Assembly (NCBI GenBank): GCA_031407985.1
Contig: JANOJB010000185.1
Span: 1 to 42,823 of the forward strand
Direction of reading: 5' to 3'
Length of the DNA stretch: 42,823 nt
From: FEN-1088 sp031407985
GTDB lineage: Bacteria; Myxococcota_A; Polyangia; Fen-1088
Part shown: positions 33,930 through 41,498 of the stretch, piece by piece
Layout: every line of letters begins with the position of its first letter
Numbering within the stretch: position 1 is the stretch's first letter
Notes under the pieces: generated by a model
What the model was told of the DNA's origin: nothing
Seen by the model: the letters and a program-made list of their open reading frames with translations, nothing else
Database searches by the model: none
Position numbers and translations under genes: made by a program

Positions 33930-35266
33930 AGAAACGTCACGGTCAATGTGGGCGGGCGCAACCGGCGCCCGGTGTACGGCATGCGGGGTTCCCGTCGTCG
34001 GGGAACCTGATCACCGCCGCCTTGTTTGCGTCGGTGTCCGGCGCGTTGGTCGCCTGCGCCACCGTGGGCGGAGGTTCGCCTTCCGGCAGCGAGGAAAAAC
34101 CCGACGCCGACGAAAAAAAGGCGATGGAGGCGCTGGGCGAACAGGTGAAGGGGCAGATCGTGTGGTCGAGTTCGCGAGCCGGCAACCACGACCTGTTCGT
34201 GATGAACACCGACGGGTCGGACGTTCGCCAGATCACCAAGGGTGACGCGGTCGACTGGTTTTCCCGATTCTCGCCCGACGGTGCGCGCATCTTGTTCACG
34301 CGCAGCAAGAAGGGTTGGGTGTTCGAACGGGACGCCAACACCGACGGTAAGTGGGACATTTTCACGGTGGCGGCCGACGGCAGCGACGCGAAGAAGGTGG
34401 TCGACAACGCCAGTTGGGGCAGTTGGGTGTCGAACGACGAAATCGTTTATGCGCGCGCGACAAAGATCTACCGCGGTGGGTTGGACGGTGACCAGGAAAC
34501 CCTGCTGGTCGACAGCGCCAAGGTGCCCGATCTGGACGGCGCGCTGATGCAGCAGCCCGAGATGTCGAAAGACGGCAAGTACATCGCCATCACGTTGCGT
34601 GGATCCAAGCGCGAGACCGGCATCTGGGACATCGAAAAGAAGACGTGGACGCGAACCGGCGAGGGCTGTCAAATCAACTGGGTTCCCGCGGGCGACAAGA
34701 TTTACTGGGTGCACCCCACCGGAAACGGAGGCAGCCGCGTGTTGCAGATGGCGGTGGAGGACGGCAAACCCGCCAAGGCGGATGCCGATCCCGATTCGCT
34801 GACACTGGTGGATATCCCCGGACGTCGCTCGCACGAGTATTTTCCGCAGCTTTCGGCGGATGGAAAATGGTTGGTGTGGGCCGCGACGCAGCGTGGGCAT
34901 GACCACGATGTCGCCGACTACGAGATCTACCTGTGGGAAGTCGGAACCGAACCCAAAACCGCCGCGCGGCTGACGTACCACTCGGGCAACGATCGCTGGC
35001 CGGACATCTTTATCGAGGGCGCTGCCGGTGGGTCGAAGGCCGCGGCGAAGAAGTCCGGTGACGATGATCCGGCAAGCCAAGCGCCGAAACCGAAGGCCGA
35101 TGCGACGGACGACGCCGATGACGATGACGATGACGATGACGAGAAGGACGCGGCGAAGGACTCGAAGGGATCGACGGAGTCCCACAAGAAGGCCCACAAA
35201 AAAAAGAAGTCGAAAAAATCCAAAAACTCCAAGACATCCAAAGGGTCTAAAAAGTCCAAAAAGTGA
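33926..35266 (+). CDS. TolB-like PD40 beta-propeller lipoprotein with Asp/Lys tail
   Basis: 446 residues; ATG 33926 follows ACAGGAG. Signal with lipobox LVAC makes it a lipoprotein. Blades of a TolB-type propeller are readable: IVWSSSRAGNHDLFVMNTDGSDVRQIT, SRFSPDGARILFTRS, DIFTVAADGSDAKKV, PEMSKDGKYIAITLRG, YFPQLSADGKWLVWAAT. The last ~85 residues are an acidic run (DDADDDDDDDDEKD) followed by a Lys/Ser-rich tail. The propeller could bind a glycan or a protein partner outside the cytoplasm. Its stop overlaps the GTG of the next gene. Confidence 0.85.
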   Translation: MKKRHGQCGRAQPAPGVRHAGFPSSGNLITAALFASVSGALVACATVGGGSPSGSEEKPDADEKKAMEALGEQVKGQIVWSSSRAGNHDLFVMNTDGSDVRQITKGDAVDWFSRFSPDGARILFTRSKKGWVFERDANTDGKWDIFTVAADGSDAKKVVDNASWGSWVSNDEIVYARATKIYRGGLDGDQETLLVDSAKVPDLDGALMQQPEMSKDGKYIAITLRGSKRETGIWDIEKKTWTRTGEGCQINWVPAGDKIYWVHPTGNGGSRVLQMAVEDGKPAKADADPDSLTLVDIPGRRSHEYFPQLSADGKWLVWAATQRGHDHDVADYEIYLWEVGTEPKTAARLTYHSGNDRWPDIFIEGAAGGSKAAAKKSGDDDPASQAPKPKADATDDADDDDDDDDEKDAAKDSKGSTESHKKAHKKKKSKKSKNSKTSKGSKKSKK

Positions 35267-36456
35267 AGACCGTGAAAGACGGGAAATTCGCAAAAGATTC
35301 GACGGCCGTGAAGGTCGTCCGGTCCCCCACGCGACTGGCGCCCGCGCCCGCGTCCGCCCCGCGCATCGTTGTGTTGGGCGCGGGGGGATTCATCGGTTCG
35401 CATTTGGTTCCGGCGCTGGTGGCCCGGCCCGGCGTCGCGTCGGTCGACGCCTTGGACATGAACCTCGACAAACTGCGAATGGGTCTGCCGCGCGTACGAC
35501 GGATCTTGGCCCGCCTCGATACCCCCGGATTGATCGACGACCTGGTGGCGCGCGCTGATGTGATCATCTCCCTGACGGCGTTGTGCAATCCGGCGCTGTA
35601 CAACACCCGGCCGCTGGAGGTCATCGACGCCAACTACACGGATCTGGTGCCATTGGTGAAATTGTGCGCGGCGCGCGGGCGGCGCCTGATTCACCTGTCG
35701 ACCTGCGAGGTCTATGGACGAATGGCGATTGACGGCGCGGGGCTCACCATGACCCACATGACCGAGGACGAGACGGCGTTGTGCCTGGGGCCGGTTCACA
35801 AGGAACGCTGGTCCTACGCGGCCGCGAAGCAATTGCTGGAACGCGTGATCTGGGCCCACGGGCAACACGCCGGATTGAACTTCACCCTGGTGCGTCCGTT
35901 CAACGTCATAGGGCCGCGGATGGACTTTATTCCGGGCGTCGACGGCGAGGGCATCCCGCGCGTACTTGCGTCGTTCATGCACGCGCTTCTGACGGGGGAA
36001 GACCTGATTCTGGTGGACGGCGGGAAACAACGCCGATCGTTCGTGTACGTGGATGAATTCGTGGACGCCTTGCTGCGCATCGTCGATCGCCCACGGGAAT
36101 GCCAGGGCCAGATCCTGAACCTGGGCAATCCCCGGAACGACGTGACCATCCGAACATTGGCGCGCGCCGTGGTGGCCGCCTACCGCGCGCGCCGGCCGGC
36201 GGGGCCAACTCCACGTCTGCGCCCGATGGCGGCCGCAGACTACTACGGGAACGGCTACGACGATTCGGTGGTGCGCGTGCCGTCGATCGCCAAAGCCGAA
36301 CGTCTCCTTGACTGGTATCCCACCGTGCCATTGGACGCCATGCTGCCGCCGATCATCGACGACTATATCGCGCGCTACGAGCCAAGACTGGCGGCGGCCG
36401 TGCGCGTTTCGGCGCGAGCACCCGCGCGCGTACGCGCCGGCGGGGCCGCGCGATGA
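35263..36456 (+). CDS. UDP-apiose/UDP-xylose synthase-like SDR (UDP-glucuronate decarboxylase family)
   Basis: 397 residues, start GTG at 35263. Rossmann loop GAGGFIGSHL (39-48), then LTALCNPALYNTRPLEV, RLIHLSTCEVYG (Cys148, Glu149), RWSYAAAKQLLERV (Arg182, Tyr185, Lys189), RPFNVIGPRMDFIPGVDG and VDGGKQRRSFVYV (Arg258). The order is that of the C-terminal half of ArnA, which oxidises and decarboxylates UDP-glucuronate. However, two cysteines (Cys108 in ALCNPA and Cys148 in STCEVYG) sit where E. coli ArnA has Ala and Ser and where plant UDP-apiose/xylose synthase, as I recall it, has Cys. The product may therefore be UDP-apiose and/or UDP-xylose. Overlaps the genes on both sides by four bases. 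Confidence 0.85.
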   Translation: MKTVKDGKFAKDSTAVKVVRSPTRLAPAPASAPRIVVLGAGGFIGSHLVPALVARPGVASVDALDMNLDKLRMGLPRVRRILARLDTPGLIDDLVARADVIISLTALCNPALYNTRPLEVIDANYTDLVPLVKLCAARGRRLIHLSTCEVYGRMAIDGAGLTMTHMTEDETALCLGPVHKERWSYAAAKQLLERVIWAHGQHAGLNFTLVRPFNVIGPRMDFIPGVDGEGIPRVLASFMHALLTGEDLILVDGGKQRRSFVYVDEFVDALLRIVDRPRECQGQILNLGNPRNDVTIRTLARAVVAAYRARRPAGPTPRLRPMAAADYYGNGYDDSVVRVPSIAKAERLLDWYPTVPLDAMLPPIIDDYIARYEPRLAAAVRVSARAPARVRAGGAAR

Positions 36457-37169
36457 AGTTGTGGGTGGTGGTGCCAGCGTTCAATGCCGCGCGCCACATA
36501 GGCGACGTCATTCGTCGATTGGTGTCCGCGAATCCACCCGGCCTTGATCGCATCGTGGTCGTCGACGACGGCAGCACGGACGATACCGTCGCCGTGGCCC
36601 GTGCCGTCGCCAACGAAATCAGTCAGCTGGACGTGATCGTGCGCGAACGCAACGGTGGTTACGGCGCCGCGATGAAGACGGGGCTGCGGGCGGCGCGCGA
36701 CGCGGGCGCCGATCGGGCCGCGTCCGTGCATGCCGATGGTCAGTACAGCCCGGAGGTTCTGGCGGAACTGCTCGCGGCGCTGGAGAGACGCGCATTGGAT
36801 CTGGTGCAGGGTTCGCGGATCGCCGGTGGCGCGGCGCTGTCGGGCGGCATGCCCCTTTACAAATACACGGGAAACTGGCTGCTGAACAAGTTGGAACGAC
36901 GCGTGTTCGCCCTGCCGATGACGGATTTTCACAGCGGGTATCTGGTCTACGGCCGCCGCGCGCTTGCCGATCTGCCGTTCGCGCGGCTTAGCGACAGCTT
37001 CGATTTCGACATGGAGGTGATCGCGTCGGCGCGCGCACGCGGAATGGCGGTGGGTGAAGCGCCGATCCCGACACGTTATGCCGACGAAACTTCGCACCTG
37101 CATCCCGTGACCTATGGGATGCGCGTGTTGCGCGTCCTGTGGCGATTCAAACGGGGTGCCTATGCTTGA
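36453..37169 (+). CDS. GT2 glycosyltransferase, DPM1-like
   Basis: 238 residues. VVVPAFNAARHIGDVI, VVVDDGSTDDT (36-45) and SVHADGQY (91-98, the DxD-type metal site) define a GT-A family 2 enzyme; RERNGGYGAAMKTGLR and DFHSGYLVYGRRAL fit polyprenyl-phosphate sugar synthases of the DPM1 type. There is no C-terminal membrane segment, so it acts at the inner face of the membrane. By position it probably uses the sugar made by the preceding SDR, attaching it to undecaprenyl phosphate or a lipid-linked glycan. ATGA overlap upstream; eight-base overlap with the next gene. Confidence 0.9.
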   Translation: MKLWVVVPAFNAARHIGDVIRRLVSANPPGLDRIVVVDDGSTDDTVAVARAVANEISQLDVIVRERNGGYGAAMKTGLRAARDAGADRAASVHADGQYSPEVLAELLAALERRALDLVQGSRIAGGAALSGGMPLYKYTGNWLLNKLERRVFALPMTDFHSGYLVYGRRALADLPFARLSDSFDFDMEVIASARARGMAVGEAPIPTRYADETSHLHPVTYGMRVLRVLWRFKRGAYA

Positions 37170-39264
37170 CCGTTCAATTGTGGCGATATCGTCGACGCGG
37201 CTGGCGCCCGGAGCGCTGGCGCTGTTGTTGCTGGGGACGTGCGGTCATTCCGGCGTATCGTTTCCCTGGCCGGCGGCGGGGAAATCGGATTCGTTCGATC
37301 ACGCGGAGGTCGGCACCGCCAACAAGAACTACCGTCGCTCCACATCGCAGGTGCTGGTGCGCAAGCTGACACGCGCCACCCGCGCGAACCTGGACTACGC
37401 GGCCTACCATGCAAATTTCATGAACGCGGATCCCGCGCCCGAGGGCGCGGCGCTGGCGGGGACGGGCAAACGTCCGGATACCGGCAATCCGTTTGGAGGT
37501 GCGCTGGACGTGGGATCGCTGACCGGAGCGTCGGGCACGCTGCCCCTGTCGGCGGCGGAACGATCGCATCCGTTGGCCCTGCCGCCGCTGGTCGAACTTG
37601 TCGGCTCCAAACACATTCCGGGCGCCGACGCGCTGGAAGACGTGGTTGGGAAGGTGCGCGCCGAGAGCTGGGGCCTCGGCGGTGGTCCGCAGTTGGTCCG
37701 TCAGACCGCGACCCTGGCGTATCTGCACGACGCCGGCGCGGGCAAGCCGACGGAGATCTGGGTGCGGGTGGAATTCGCCCCCTGGTTCAAGGACTTCACC
37801 GGAATTCCGGATGCCGACGGCGACGGTTATGGCGAGATCTACGGCCGGATCCCCGCCGCGTCCCTGGGCGACAAGGCGGCCGAACTGATCGCGTTCATTC
37901 GCGACGACTACGCGGGGCGCATCCTGTCGGCGGCGGAGATCAAGAAATGGGCGCACCAGCTGGCGTCGTACTGGTACCCCTCCTACAACACCGATCTGGT
38001 GACCGCCGGCGATGTTTGGCCCGACGCCGAGACCGAGAAAGAGATCACCGCCGAGCTGGGACCACAGACCTTCGCGGCGCCGGCGATTGTGATGCGGGGA
38101 AAGCCACAGGGTAAACCCGTGTACAACGTCTTTCTGGTCGACGCGATATCGGGGGAGGGTGGCGCGGGCAAGGATGCCGACAAGAAAGCCTCGGCAAAAC
38201 TGGTCCTACCCCGCACGACAGCGACGGCGAATCCCGGACCGGTCATGGACGCCGTCAAGGCCGAGCTTGCGGCGCACGGAGGATCCTGGAATCGCTGGTC
38301 GACCGATGTGGCGCCGGTTGCCGCGCTGATGCGGCGGAAGCTGGCCGCGATTCCGGCGGGCGCGAAGGCCACGGCCGGCGGCGATGGATTCTTGTTCTTC
38401 GGGCAGTCGATGGCCTACGCCACCGGAGGCGATCTGGAAAAACAACGCCGCGGGCGCAATCCGGTGCCGGTGATCGCGCAGTTCAGGAAACTTCTGGCCG
38501 AACGCGGCGTCGATTTGCTGTTCGTCCCGGTGCCGACCAAAGAGGAAATGTTTCCCGACAAGATCGGTTCGTCTGCTGACGACCGTCGCATCGGTGCCCC
38601 CTTTGTCGGCAAGGTCGTCAACCCGTTCGAACGGAAGTTCGTGTTGGATCTGGGCGAAAAGGGAATCGAAGTCGTCGACCTGTTGCCGGTGTTCCTGCGC
38701 GCGCGTGCCGGCGGGGCGTCGAATCCGCTGCTTTATCAGGCCCAGGACACGCACTGGACGAACCTTGGTTTGGCGTTGGCCGCGCGCGCGGTGGGCGAGC
38801 GCGTGAAGAATTATCCCTGGTACAAGGATCTCGCCGCGCATCGCCGGACGTACAAAACCAAGGAAGCCAAGTTCAGCCGGCACGGCGATCTGCACTCCCG
38901 CCTGCCCGAAGCGGACAAGGCGCGGTTTCAACCCGAGAGCCTGGTCGGCGATCAGGTGGTGACGAAAGACGGAGCGTTGTACGAGGACGATCCCGACAGT
39001 CCCATCGTGGTGCTGGGCGACAGTTTCACGGGCGTGTATCAGTTGATGGACTGCGAACATGCGGGTGTGTCGGCGCATATCGCCAAGGAGATCGGTTACC
39101 CGGTCGATCTGGTCATGAGCTACGGTGGCGGACCCAATGTTCGACAGAAGCTGCTGCGACGCGGGTTGCAGGAGCTTGCGACAAAAAAACTGGTCATCTG
39201 GATGATGACGGCGCGCGACCTGTACGACTTCTGGGAGGGCTGGCAACCGGTGACGGCGAAATGA
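37162..39264 (+). CDS. Large AlgJ/AlgX-like SGNH protein with N-terminal extension
   Basis: 700 residues; ATG 37162 overlaps the GT2 gene end. N-terminal hydrophobic helix (APGALALLLLGTCGHSG) suggests export, maybe as a lipoprotein. Residues about 60-400 have no family I recognise; they include EIWVRVEFAPWFKDFTGIPDADGDGYGEIYGRIP (split by reading), a Ca-binding-like D.DGDGYGE loop. The C-terminal ~300 residues are an ALGX/ALGJ SGNH domain: LFVPVPTKEEMFP, QAQDTHWTN (near 529), VVLGDSFTGVYQ (near 620). With the MBOAT and the 458-residue SGNH protein this gives two candidate periplasmic transferases, as in alginate (AlgJ plus AlgX). Confidence 0.85.
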   Translation: MLDRSIVAISSTRLAPGALALLLLGTCGHSGVSFPWPAAGKSDSFDHAEVGTANKNYRRSTSQVLVRKLTRATRANLDYAAYHANFMNADPAPEGAALAGTGKRPDTGNPFGGALDVGSLTGASGTLPLSAAERSHPLALPPLVELVGSKHIPGADALEDVVGKVRAESWGLGGGPQLVRQTATLAYLHDAGAGKPTEIWVRVEFAPWFKDFTGIPDADGDGYGEIYGRIPAASLGDKAAELIAFIRDDYAGRILSAAEIKKWAHQLASYWYPSYNTDLVTAGDVWPDAETEKEITAELGPQTFAAPAIVMRGKPQGKPVYNVFLVDAISGEGGAGKDADKKASAKLVLPRTTATANPGPVMDAVKAELAAHGGSWNRWSTDVAPVAALMRRKLAAIPAGAKATAGGDGFLFFGQSMAYATGGDLEKQRRGRNPVPVIAQFRKLLAERGVDLLFVPVPTKEEMFPDKIGSSADDRRIGAPFVGKVVNPFERKFVLDLGEKGIEVVDLLPVFLRARAGGASNPLLYQAQDTHWTNLGLALAARAVGERVKNYPWYKDLAAHRRTYKTKEAKFSRHGDLHSRLPEADKARFQPESLVGDQVVTKDGALYEDDPDSPIVVLGDSFTGVYQLMDCEHAGVSAHIAKEIGYPVDLVMSYGGGPNVRQKLLRRGLQELATKKLVIWMMTARDLYDFWEGWQPVTAK

Positions 39265-40193
39265 ATGACCCCACTCGCCGCGCCGTCTTTGCTCCCGTGG
39301 GTCTCGCCGCCGCCGTTTTGTTGCTCGCCGTCGGCTGTGCCCGCGCGGCTGGCACGCCACCCGGGATCCCCGGCCCGATGGCCAGCGCCTTGCTGGCGTT
39401 CGCGGCCGAGCAGGGGACGCCCCCCGAGGACGTCGCCCGCGCGTGGACGCTGATTGAAACGATCGCGGTCCAGGTTTCCGCGAGGCGCATCGAACCGGGG
39501 CAAGATCCAATCGATCGTCTGAACGCCGTCGTCTTTGGCGATCTTTTAGGCGATCTTGGTTTCGCTCGCGAGATCGACAGCGCGGATGCCGCGTTCCTTT
39601 TGTTGCCTTCGGTCGTCACCGGACGCAGGGGCAGCTGCGTGGGGCTGGCCGCGCTGTACCTGACGCTGGGCGAACGCCTGGGCATCCCCGTGGCCGGTCA
39701 ATTGGTTCCTGGTCATTTCTTCGTGCGCGTGACCGGGCCCCGGGCGCGCAACGTCGAATTGCTTCGTCGCGGTGAAGCGATGCCCGACGACTGGTACGCC
39801 CAGAAGTACGGACCCTGGGACAAGGCGGCATCGGCGTACATGCGCCCGCTGGCGATCGCCGAGGTGATCGCGGTGTTTTGGTTCAACGTCGGCAACCAGC
39901 GACGCGCGGCCGGGGACGTACCGGGCGCGGCCGATGCCTACGGGCGCGCCATCGCCGCGTTTCCCGATTTCGCCGAGGCCGCCGCCAGCCTGGGCGCGGT
40001 CGAGCACCTGCACGGCGATCTGCGCGCCGCCCGGTTGTCCTATCGCGCCGCCGCGCGCGCGCGTGTCGATCTGCCGGGCTTGGCACACAACCTGTCACTT
40101 CTGGAAGCCGAGCAGAGCGCCCCTTCCCCGACGGGGGCTACCCCCACAACGAAACACGAAGGCGGGAATGTCCCGCGGAGGACATCGCCATGA
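39261..40193 (+). CDS. Transglutaminase-like (SirB1-type) TPR lipoprotein
   Basis: 310 residues; ATG 39261 overlaps the previous stop. Lipoprotein signal with lipobox LAVGC (Cys26). Residues about 60-200 resemble the SirB1/transglutaminase-like fold: GRRGSCVGLAALYLTLGERLGIP (Cys126) and LVPGHFFVRV (His152), then RNVEL. These supply a Cys-His pair of a cysteine protease-like core. The C-terminal part is TPR-like (NQRRAAGDVPGAADAYGRAIAAFPDFAEAAASLG). In the operon it may process or hold a protein or peptidoglycan partner at the membrane. Substrate unknown. Confidence 0.82.
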   Translation: MNDPTRRAVFAPVGLAAAVLLLAVGCARAAGTPPGIPGPMASALLAFAAEQGTPPEDVARAWTLIETIAVQVSARRIEPGQDPIDRLNAVVFGDLLGDLGFAREIDSADAAFLLLPSVVTGRRGSCVGLAALYLTLGERLGIPVAGQLVPGHFFVRVTGPRARNVELLRRGEAMPDDWYAQKYGPWDKAASAYMRPLAIAEVIAVFWFNVGNQRRAAGDVPGAADAYGRAIAAFPDFAEAAASLGAVEHLHGDLRAARLSYRAAARARVDLPGLAHNLSLLEAEQSAPSPTGATPTTKHEGGNVPRRTSP

Positions 40194-40666
40194 AACTCGC
40201 CATGAAACCTATGTTGTCTTTGATTGCGTCGTCGATGATCGCGTTTGCCACGGTGGCGGGCGCCGCCGATGCCCCGCCTGCGGCAAAGCCGTCCGCCTCG
40301 CCGGCCTCCGCGCCGGCGGCGAAGGTGTCCGTCACGGCGAAGCTGGTCGAGATCCCGACGAAGTTTCCGCCCGATGATCTGTACGACTACGCCTATGTCA
40401 TGCGTTATCAGGTGACCGGTGGGCCGATGGACAAACAGTTCATCCTGGTCGCCCACTACAAACCCCGACAGCCGCGCGCCAAGATCGCCGACGCGATGAA
40501 GGCCCATGTCGCGGGCAAGCTGCGCAGCTTCAAGACGGGCGACGTACACAAGCTGGAACTAACCTCCGACCTCAAGAGCATCTGGAAAGGCGCGCTGCTG
40601 GACGAATTCGCGGCAACCGATCGCAAGAGCGTTCGCTACTGGGCGCTGTCGGCGGATCCGACGTAG
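40190..40666 (+). CDS. Small secreted protein of unknown function, last gene of the O-acylation operon
   Basis: 158 residues; ATG 40190 overlaps the previous stop and follows GCGGAGGAC. Sec signal peptide (MKPMLSLIASSMIAFATVAGAADA), Ala/Pro/Ser linker, then a compact domain with VSVTAKLVEIPTKFPPDDLYDYAYVMRYQV and KQFILVAHYKPRQPRAKIADAM, ending YWALSADPT. No catalytic motif is seen. Four-base overlap ties it to the operon; it may be a periplasmic accessory or chaperone for the glycan machinery. I do not recognise the family. Confidence 0.75.
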   Translation: MKLAMKPMLSLIASSMIAFATVAGAADAPPAAKPSASPASAPAAKVSVTAKLVEIPTKFPPDDLYDYAYVMRYQVTGGPMDKQFILVAHYKPRQPRAKIADAMKAHVAGKLRSFKTGDVHKLELTSDLKSIWKGALLDEFAATDRKSVRYWALSADPT

Positions 40667-40718
40667 CGCCACGGGGCCGACGGGCTCCGCCTTCTTGCGT
40701 ATGGCCTGGTGTGTCTTG

Positions 40719-41150
40719 CTACCCGCCCGGCAGGGGTGCAAGGGGCAGGGACAGGCGTTGCGCCGCCTGCCTCATGCGTTGGTCATTCGTGGCGATCGGC
40801 CAGGACTGACAGCGCTGTGCGGAAGCAAGGTGAATCGCGTCCAGCGATCGGAGCGCGATCGCAGGATGGCATGCAGCAAGGATCACGTTGGCCGCCAGCA
40901 GAACATCACGCGAGAGGGCCACCAGGGACAGGCGATTGTCGGTCAGGTCTTTCTCGATGCTTCGCCACGCGCGCTGTCGTTGGGATCTGGTTAGCGCGCC
41001 CTCACGTTCCTTGCGCTGCAGGGCCGAGAAACACTCGGTCAGCATCAGCTCGGATGAAAATAGAATCTGACCGTCGACAAGGTTTGCCCAGTGGGTGCTG
41101 TCGTTTTCCCTGGTCACCAGCTTCACCACGATTGCGCTGTCGAGATACAA
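40719..41150 (-). CDS. PIN-domain toxin (VapC-like)
   Basis: 143 residues, start TTG at 41150, five bases after the antitoxin stop. PIN motifs: MYLDSAIVVKLV (Asp4), ELMLTECFSAL (Glu), SLDAIHLASA (Asp) and IATNDQRMRQAA (Asp), the usual acidic site of VapC-type RNases. Paired with the Phd-type antitoxin upstream. The target RNA is unknown. It stands at the junction where the long glycan operon ends and accessory genes begin. Confidence 0.9.
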   Translation of the reverse strand: MYLDSAIVVKLVTRENDSTHWANLVDGQILFSSELMLTECFSALQRKEREGALTRSQRQRAWRSIEKDLTDNRLSLVALSRDVLLAANVILAACHPAIALRSLDAIHLASAQRCQSWPIATNDQRMRQAAQRLSLPLAPLPGG

Positions 41151-41155
41151 GGGCT

Positions 41156-41389
41156 TCAGTCCCTGCCGTCACGCTCTTCGCGAATCAGGACTTCGGCGGA
41201 ACGGCCGCGATGTTTCGGTCGGATCCGGAGCAGGTCGCGATGAACCTTGTAGGGACGGGCGCCGGTCTCGATGGCGACCAGACGCGCCTTGGGCTTGCCG
41301 TCGGATGTGATGATTATCTCCTCACCGCGCGCCGCGCGATCGAGCAACTCCGAGAGCTTGGCCTTGGCTCCCCGAACGTTCATCACCAT
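41156..41389 (-). CDS. Phd/YefM-type antitoxin
   Basis: 77 residues from ATG 41389 (ATG 41383 and 41425 are alternatives). MNVRGAKAKLSELLDRAARGEEIIITSDGKPKARLVAI is the Phd/YefM DNA-binding fold: the V..AK..L..LL..A..GE.(I/V).IT..GKP.A.LV pattern is complete. The basic C-terminal tail (LRIRPKHRGRSAEVLIREERDGRD) should neutralise the PIN toxin and probably co-represses the promoter. Confidence 0.88.
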   Translation of the reverse strand: MVMNVRGAKAKLSELLDRAARGEEIIITSDGKPKARLVAIETGARPYKVHRDLLRIRPKHRGRSAEVLIREERDGRD

Positions 41390-41397
41390 GGCTCTCA

Positions 41398-41426
41398 GTG
41401 TAGCCACGCGTGACCACATGAGCAAC
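41398..41426 (-). promoter_or_regulatory. Predicted promoter of the Phd/PIN pair
   Basis: On the minus strand TTGCTC (41426-41421), a 17-base spacer and TACACT (41403-41398) each match consensus at four of six positions. The perfect palindrome CACGCGTG (41405-41412) lies in the spacer and could bind the Phd-type repressor. Transcription would begin one or two bases before the ATG at 41389, giving almost no leader. Confidence 0.4.
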
Positions 41427-41469
41427 GCCGCGGGACGTCGGAGTCGGTCCGGTATGGTCCGGCAGCAGA

Positions 41470-41498
41470 GTTGCCGTTTTTATGATTAAAATGGCAAC
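41470..41498. promoter_or_regulatory. Inverted repeat with embedded -10 before the AAA/DUF4143 gene
   Basis: GTTGCCGTTTT (41470-41480) and AAAATGGCAAC (41488-41498) pair at 10 of 11 positions around the loop TATGATT. TATGAT (41481-41486) is a good -10 hexamer. The repeat ends immediately before the GTG start at 41499. It could be an operator for autorepression or an mRNA hairpin masking the start; no -35 is clear. Confidence 0.55.
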
